Source: Streptomyces albus subsp. albus (GTDB lineage: Bacteria; Actinomycetota; Actinomycetes; Streptomycetales; Streptomycetaceae). From it: a stretch of DNA of 64,000 nucleotides. How positions within the stretch are numbered: the first letter of the stretch is position 1; each line of letters opens with the position of its first letter. The notes under the pieces were generated by a model, which saw only the letters and a program-made list of their open reading frames with translations, did not search any database and was not told where the DNA came from. The stretch is from assembly GCF_000719865.1 (NCBI RefSeq), contig NZ_JOID01000028.1:13049-77048 (forward strand), read 5' to 3'. The position numbers and the translations under genes were made by a program. Positions 59,653-64,000 of this stretch are shown in pieces.

Positions 59653-61662
59653 GTGAACTTCACGCGCTGGAGCGCCCGGCTCCCCGGTACACAGCGACGC
59701 GCCGCGGTGCGGTCCGGCCGCGACGGCAGTCCCCAGGCTCCGTCCGCGCCGGGCAGCTCCGTGCCCACCGCCCGCGAGGAGCGGCCGGAGCCCTTCGAGA
59801 CGTCACCACCGGCCGGGCCCCGGGGCGGTGCGGGCGCCCGCCCGCCCGCGCGGGAGCTGCTGGCACGGGACGTACTCGACCAGGTGCCCGGACTGGTCGC
59901 GGTCGTCCACGGCCCGGAACACCGCATCGCCTACGTCAACGACGCCTACACCACCGTCTTCGGCGACCGTTCCCTGGGCGGCCGCGCCCGGGACCTGCTG
60001 CCGGAGCTCACGGAGCTCGGCCTGCTGCCGCTCATGGACCAGGTCCTGCGCAGTGGCAAGCCACGCACCCTCAAGGCCCGGCGCGCCCGCGGGCTGTCCC
60101 GCTCCGGCCATTACACCTTCACCTGCACCCCCATCGAACTCTCGCCCGCGGACGGGCCGGACGGGAAACCGCACGCCGACGCGGCAGCCGCCCCCGCCGC
60201 TTCCGGCACGTCGACGGGCCCGTCCCCGGACGGAGCGGCCCTCGGCGACGCGTCTCCCGACGGTGCGGCTCGGCCCGACGCCCCACCATCCGGCCCCTCC
60301 TCGGGCGGCGCGATTCCCCCCGCCTCCGGCGGCACCGCGACGGCCGACGGCGACGGCCACCCGGACGGTGCCCGCGACCGCGCGGCGGCACGGGCCCTTC
60401 CGCGCGCGGCGGGGGCCGCGGAGCGCCGCCCGCCCCGGCCCGGCGCACCCCGTAAGGGCGTCATGGTCTTCGCCACGGACGTCACCGACCAGGTGGAGGC
60501 CGCCGAGCGGCTGCGCACGAGCGAGCGCCGCCAGCGCGAGACCGCCGTCACACTCCAGCGCAGCCTGCTCCCGCAGAAGCTCGAACAGCCCGACGACCTT
60601 CGGGTCGCGGCCACTTACCAGCCGGGCGGCACCGACGAGGCCGTGGGCGGCGACTGGTACGACGTCATCACCCTCGGCGCCGGCCGCACCGCCCTCGTCA
60701 TCGGCGACGTCATGGGACGCGGGGTCCGCGCGGCGGCGGTCATGGGCCAACTCCGCACCGCCGTAAGGGCCTACGCCCGGCTCGACCTGCCTCCGCACGA
60801 GGTGCTGCAGCTCCTCGACGGACTCGCCGCCGAAATCGACCCCCATCAGATCGCCACCTGCCTCTACGCCGTCCACGACCCCAACGAGAACCGGCTCGTC
60901 CACGCCTCCGCCGGCCATCTGCCGATCATCGTCCGCAATGCCGACGGCACCACTCGCCGGGCCTCCGAACCCACCGGCCCACCGCTCGGCACCGGAGGCT
61001 GGGTGCACACCTCCGGCTCCGTACCGCTGGAGCCCGGCGCCACCGCCGTGCTGTACACCGACGGACTCGTCGAGCGCCGCGACGCCGACATCGACGACGG
61101 CGTCTCCGCGCTCGAACAGGCCCTCGCGGGCGCCGACGGCGCCCCGCAGGCCGTCTGCGACCGGCTGATCCGCGCCCTCGGAGTCACCGCCGACCATGAC
61201 GACGACGTAGCCGTCCTCGTCCTCCAGCACCCCGCCCGCACCGGACACGACGCGGAGCTCTTCCACAACGCCGCCCTGGACCTCCTCGGCGGTGTCGAAG
61301 CGGCCCCCCGCGCCCGCGCGTTCGCCTCGGGCGTCCTCACCAGCTGGCGTTTCCCCACCGAACTGCACGATTTGGGCGTCCTGGCCGCGAGCGAACTGGT
61401 CGCCAACTCCCTCCAGCACGGCATCCCGCCGATGCGGCTCCGGCTGCGCCGCACGGACCGCCGTCTGATCGTCGAGGTGACGGACGGGGACGACCACCTG
61501 CCGCGCCGCCGCCGCGCCGAACCGGTGGACGAGTCCGGCCGCGGCATCTCGATCATCGCGACCATCGCCTCCTCCTGGGGCTCCCGGCGGACCCCGGGCG
61601 GCGGCAAGGCCGTCTGGTGCGAATTCGCCCTTCCCGACACCTGCCGCTCTCCGCACCCCTGA
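59653..61662 (+). CDS. PAS-PP2C-HATPase regulatory protein (SpoIIE-type phosphatase)
   Basis: A 669-residue multi-domain switch protein. A PAS domain begins near residue 70 (LLARDVLDQVPGLVAVVHGPEHRIAYVNDAY) and resumes after a ~105-residue Gly/Pro/Ser/Asp insertion (163-267) with GVMVFATDVTDQVEAAERL. A PP2C phosphatase (about 300-520) has LLPQKLEQ, GGDWYDVITLGAGRTALVIGDVMGRG and HDDDVAVLVL. A C-terminal HATPase (about 540-660), ASELVANSLQHGIPPMRLRL, resembles RsbW anti-sigma kinases. It should control an anti-sigma/anti-anti-sigma cycle in response to a PAS ligand. GTG start at 59653. Confidence 0.92.
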   Translation: MNFTRWSARLPGTQRRAAVRSGRDGSPQAPSAPGSSVPTAREERPEPFETSPPAGPRGGAGARPPARELLARDVLDQVPGLVAVVHGPEHRIAYVNDAYTTVFGDRSLGGRARDLLPELTELGLLPLMDQVLRSGKPRTLKARRARGLSRSGHYTFTCTPIELSPADGPDGKPHADAAAAPAASGTSTGPSPDGAALGDASPDGAARPDAPPSGPSSGGAIPPASGGTATADGDGHPDGARDRAAARALPRAAGAAERRPPRPGAPRKGVMVFATDVTDQVEAAERLRTSERRQRETAVTLQRSLLPQKLEQPDDLRVAATYQPGGTDEAVGGDWYDVITLGAGRTALVIGDVMGRGVRAAAVMGQLRTAVRAYARLDLPPHEVLQLLDGLAAEIDPHQIATCLYAVHDPNENRLVHASAGHLPIIVRNADGTTRRASEPTGPPLGTGGWVHTSGSVPLEPGATAVLYTDGLVERRDADIDDGVSALEQALAGADGAPQAVCDRLIRALGVTADHDDDVAVLVLQHPARTGHDAELFHNAALDLLGGVEAAPRARAFASGVLTSWRFPTELHDLGVLAASELVANSLQHGIPPMRLRLRRTDRRLIVEVTDGDDHLPRRRRAEPVDESGRGISIIATIASSWGSRRTPGGGKAVWCEFALPDTCRSPHP

Positions 61663-61740
61663 CAGAGTCTCCGCCGCGGGAAGCCTCACCCCCTGACCTC
61701 GGCCCTATGAATCCCGGACCCGCCGACGGTTATTCACCCC

Positions 61741-61767
61741 GCCAACCGCCAACCGCCAACCGCCAAC
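61741..61767 (+). repeat. Short GCCAACC tandem repeat
   Basis: The heptamer GCCAACC occurs four times in a row downstream of the switch-protein gene and near the end of the convergent MFS gene. Confidence 0.8.
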
Positions 61768-61806
61768 AGCCCCCGACAGGGCACCGAGCAGTGTCCCGGT
61801 GAGCCG

Positions 61807-63123
61807 TCAGGCTCCCACGGCCACTGGTGCCGGGGCGGTCGCCTCGGTGCCGGCCACCGCCATGACCGGGCGTGCCGCCGCCCGCAGCGGGCTGTCCTGC
61901 TCGGGGCTGAGGCGTCTCCCCAGCCGCAGGGCCAGCACCGAGATGGCCAGTGAACAGACGATCAGCATTGCGATATACGCCGTGTACGCCCCGGCGCCGG
62001 CCATGAGCCCGCCCACCGCGGGTCCGGCCGCCAGCGCCAACTGCTTCACCAGTGCGAAGGCGGAGTTGTACCGGCCGATCAGCTCTCGGGGAGCCAGGTC
62101 CGCCACCAGCGGTGCCATGGTCGGCGACAACATCGCCTCACCCAGTCCGAACAGCGCGTAGGTCGAGATGATCGCGGCCACCGCCACGGCGTGATGGCCG
62201 TGCACAAGCCCCGACGCGCCGGCCGCCACCCAGGCCAGGGTCCATATCAGCCCGACCAGGGCGATGACACGGCTCCGCCGCCGCCTTTCCACCAGGCGCA
62301 GGACCACGAACTGGGCCAGCACGATGACCGCGGTGTTGGCGGCCAGGGCAACCCCGAGGGTGGCGGGCGATATGCGCGCGACGTCGACCGCGAAAGCGGA
62401 GAGCCCCGACTCGAACTGTCCGTAGCAGGCGAAGAACATGACAAAGCCCAGTACACACAAACTCATCATCGACCGGTCCCGGAGCAGAGCCCGCCAGCCG
62501 TTCCCGCCGCCGTCAGCCGGAACGGACTCGCCGGATCCGGACTCGGCACCCGCTGCCTTCGCCGGCCGCACGGAAGCCACCGTCGCGCCGAGCACGAGGA
62601 ACATCACGGCCTCGATCCCGAACAGCAGCACGAAGCTCGCGGCACGTGAGACGTCCACGATCAGCCCGCCGAGCAGGCCACCGATACCCAGGCCCAGGTT
62701 GGCCAGGAAGAACTGTGTGGCGAACGCCCGCGAACGCGTGGAGGGCGACGAGCACCAGACGATCAGCGTGGCCAGGGCGGGCTGGATCACCGATATCCCC
62801 GTGCCCAGCAGCGCCGCCGCCGCGATGACCAGGACTTCGGTCGACGCCAGTCCCATCCCGGCCGACCCGGCGGCCGCAGCGACGGAACCCACGAGCACCA
62901 CCGGCAGCGGTCCCCGCCGGTCGATGATCCGCCCGGTGAACGGCAACACCATCAGGGCGGCCACGGCGAAGACCGCCAGCACGATCCCCGCCGTGCCCGC
63001 CCCGAGATCCCGCACCCGCGCCACATAGAGGAAGAGGTACGGGACGGTGAAGCCGTTGCCGAACGCGCTCAGCGCGTTGCCCAGCTGGATCCGGCGCAGC
63101 GCGGCGCTCATCGCGGTGGTCAC
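61807..63123 (-). CDS. MFS multidrug-efflux-like transporter
   Basis: A 438-residue protein with about twelve predicted helices: NALSAFGNGFTVPYLFLYVARV first, VLPFTGRIIDRRGPLPVVLVG carrying the loop 2-3 signature, then LATLIVWCSSPSTRSRAFATQFFLANLGLGIGGLLGG and the second half from SLCVLGFVMFFACYGQ. A divergent MarR gene shares its promoter region. In S. coelicolor, as I recall, the orthologous pair is a multidrug efflux pump controlled by MarR. Start is taken at the GTG at 63123 after AGGTGAG; another GTG lies at 63129. Confidence 0.9.
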   Translation of the reverse strand: MTTAMSAALRRIQLGNALSAFGNGFTVPYLFLYVARVRDLGAGTAGIVLAVFAVAALMVLPFTGRIIDRRGPLPVVLVGSVAAAAGSAGMGLASTEVLVIAAAALLGTGISVIQPALATLIVWCSSPSTRSRAFATQFFLANLGLGIGGLLGGLIVDVSRAASFVLLFGIEAVMFLVLGATVASVRPAKAAGAESGSGESVPADGGGNGWRALLRDRSMMSLCVLGFVMFFACYGQFESGLSAFAVDVARISPATLGVALAANTAVIVLAQFVVLRLVERRRRSRVIALVGLIWTLAWVAAGASGLVHGHHAVAVAAIISTYALFGLGEAMLSPTMAPLVADLAPRELIGRYNSAFALVKQLALAAGPAVGGLMAGAGAYTAYIAMLIVCSLAISVLALRLGRRLSPEQDSPLRAAARPVMAVAGTEATAPAPVAVGA

Positions 63124-63191
63124 ACTCACCTGCCCAGGTCGTGGAGGAGGAGGAAGCGGGAGGGAGAGGCGGGACCGGTCGGAGTCCAGCC

Positions 63192-63246
63192 TCGAAGACT
63201 TTGAACCTAAACTTCGAAGGTGAAGAGTACACACCCGAAGCCTTCG
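63192..63246. promoter_or_regulatory. MarR operator candidates in the divergent promoter region
   Basis: The word CGAAG or its complement occurs in three close sites: TCGAAG (63192-63197), the palindrome CTTCGAAG (63212-63219) and CGAAGCCTTCG (63236-63246), a perfect 5-1-5 inverted repeat. They lie between the divergent MFS and MarR genes, close to both starts. Confidence 0.65.
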
Positions 63247-63278
63247 ACGCCAAAGAGATGCATGCCATACTGCCCGCC

Positions 63279-63827
63279 ATGTCTGACAACGCCACCGAGG
63301 ACGAGCCGACCATCGAGGAGCAGATCGCCGCCTACCAGCGCGAGTTCCGGGACCTCGACCCCCAGGTCGAGCAGGTCGTCTCGTCGTTGCAGCGACTGAA
63401 CCGGAGGATGAACGTCGCCTATGGCAGGCAGACCGCCACCCTCGGCATGAGCAACGCCGAATGGGAGGTCCTCCAAGCTCTGGTCCTCTCCGGTGCGCCC
63501 TACCGGCTGGGGCCCGGAGACCTGGCCAAGCGCCTCGGTCTGACGCCGGCCGCGATGACCCACCGCATCGACCGCATGGTGGGGGAGGGGCTCGTCACCC
63601 GGGAACGCGATGAGAGCAACCGCGTCCGCGTCATCGTCGAGCTGACGGCAGCCGGCCGGGAGAAGTGGCTGGAGGTGATGCGCCTGGCGACCGTCTTCGA
63701 GGAAGGGCTCCTCCAGGACCTGACGACCGCGGAGCGAGCTCTGCTGGGAGAGCTGCTCACCCGCCTCCTCCGGCGGGTCGAGGACGCCCAGCCCGACGCC
63801 GAAGGGCGCCTCAGCGACCTGGACTGA
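63279..63827 (+). CDS. MarR-family regulator
   Basis: A 182-residue regulator. Helical N-terminal part with QVVSSLQRLNRRMNVAYGRQTA, winged helix at about 64-120 (SNAEWEVLQALVLSGAPYRLGPGDLAKRLGLTPAAMTHRIDRMVGEGLVTRERDESNRVRVIVELTAAG), then a dimerisation helix. The ATG at 63279 is chosen though it lacks a good ribosome-binding site; an upstream ATG at 63258 has AAAGAG. It is divergent from the MFS pump and likely controls both genes through the CGAAG sites. Confidence 0.92.
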   Translation: MSDNATEDEPTIEEQIAAYQREFRDLDPQVEQVVSSLQRLNRRMNVAYGRQTATLGMSNAEWEVLQALVLSGAPYRLGPGDLAKRLGLTPAAMTHRIDRMVGEGLVTRERDESNRVRVIVELTAAGREKWLEVMRLATVFEEGLLQDLTTAERALLGELLTRLLRRVEDAQPDAEGRLSDLD

Positions 63828-63833
63828 CGCCGG

Positions 63834-63862
63834 TTGACACCTTCCACGACCATCCGTAGTGT
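63834..63862 (+). promoter_or_regulatory. Strong predicted vegetative promoter
   Basis: TTGACA (63834-63839), 17-bp spacer, TAGTGT (63857-63862): near-consensus for the principal sigma factor HrdB. It lies just after the MarR stop and reads to the right. Confidence 0.75.
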
Positions 63863-63868
63863 TCTCCG

Positions 63869-63903
63869 GGTTGCCACGGATCCCTCAAGGGTCCACGGCA
63901 ACC
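63869..63903 (+). promoter_or_regulatory. Leader hairpin after the promoter
   Basis: GGTTGCC and GGCAACC close a stem that continues, with bulges, through GGATCCC / GGGTCC to a TCAA loop. It begins at about the predicted transcription start. Confidence 0.65.
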
Positions 63904-63968
63904 ACCTCGCGCCGCGTCCGGCGGCACCCACTACCGCACGGCCTCCCCGATAGGGGATCGATTTCGGC

Positions 63969-64000
63969 ATGCCGGAATTCGATACCGAAAGGCTCGATTA
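63969..64000 (+). CDS. Possible start of the next gene (runs off the window)
   Basis: An ATG at 63969 with AGGGGA 11 nt upstream opens MPEFDTERLD and continues to the window edge. It lies about 100 nt after the predicted start of the structured leader. Only ten codons are visible. Confidence 0.3.
   Translation, partial: MPEFDTERLD

Overview
The window is high-GC (about 70% or more) chromosomal DNA of a Streptomyces or very close relative. The evidence is strong third-position GC bias, many GTG starts, a BldC regulator, a c-di-AMP riboswitch before a cell-wall peptidase gene, and a left-hand gene order (purF, purM, DUF3073, vdh, hypothetical, bldC, hrpA) that I recognise from Streptomyces coelicolor. 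The right end (TetR, NDH-2, SpoIIE-type phosphatase, MFS pump, MarR) also follows a familiar Streptomyces order. That recognition is from memory, not from a search.

Layout. 1-5.1 kb: the purF end, purM, a DUF3073 gene, valine dehydrogenase and a conserved hypothetical. 5.7-11.3 kb: bldC, a gene-poor stretch ending in tRNA-Asp with a displaced copy of its 3' end, and the helicase hrpA. 11.5-14.9 kb: an apparent extracytoplasmic thiol-redox group (small secreted/anchored protein, CPVC membrane protein, DsbA-like CPFC protein, CcdA-like protein). 15-16.5 kb: a DUF1349 protein and a membrane protein.

16,552-29,023 is a complete integrated actinomycete integrative and conjugative element (AICE) in the 3' end of tRNA-Phe, bounded by a 45-bp direct repeat. 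It encodes a GntR repressor overlapping an acetyltransferase, a transfer block (KilB-like, DUF6284, SpdB-like, zinc-ribbon, zincin-like, FtsK-type Tra, second Spd-like), a primase-polymerase plus ATPase replication pair, Xis and a tyrosine recombinase. Its non-coding parts are rich: matched 23-bp repeats inside each end (probable integrase arm sites), about 13 copies of a GGTGACGCA-like 9-mer beside xis (iteron-like), a cluster of TCAGGGAG boxes after tra (candidate transfer locus), and GC hairpins between gene blocks.

29-36.8 kb: the rest of the tRNA-Phe/Asp/Glu cluster, a metallophosphoesterase, a zincin with two overlapping crcB genes, a Pro/Gly-rich lipoprotein-like gene, a DEAD-box helicase with a repeat tail, and tRNA-Lys. 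37-49.7 kb: SDR, TipAL-like MerR with a textbook 19-bp-spacer promoter, a TPM-like membrane protein, a membrane PP2C phosphatase, the ydaO riboswitch and M23 peptidase, an MFS transporter, PrsW, trmB and L-2-hydroxyglutarate oxidase. 50-64 kb: an NsdA/SCO4114-like developmental regulator, an asparagine-synthase/lasso-cyclase-like protein without the Cys nucleophile, an ECF sigma factor fused through a zinc-finger and membrane segment to a predicted extracellular sugar-binding domain, TetR, NDH-2, a PAS-PP2C-HATPase switch protein, a divergent MFS/MarR pair, and a promoter with a structured leader for the next gene.

The points most worth following are the AICE's cis-acting sites, the sigma/anti-sigma/receptor fusion, the orphan cyclase-like protein, the CPVC redox group and the structured leader at the right edge.
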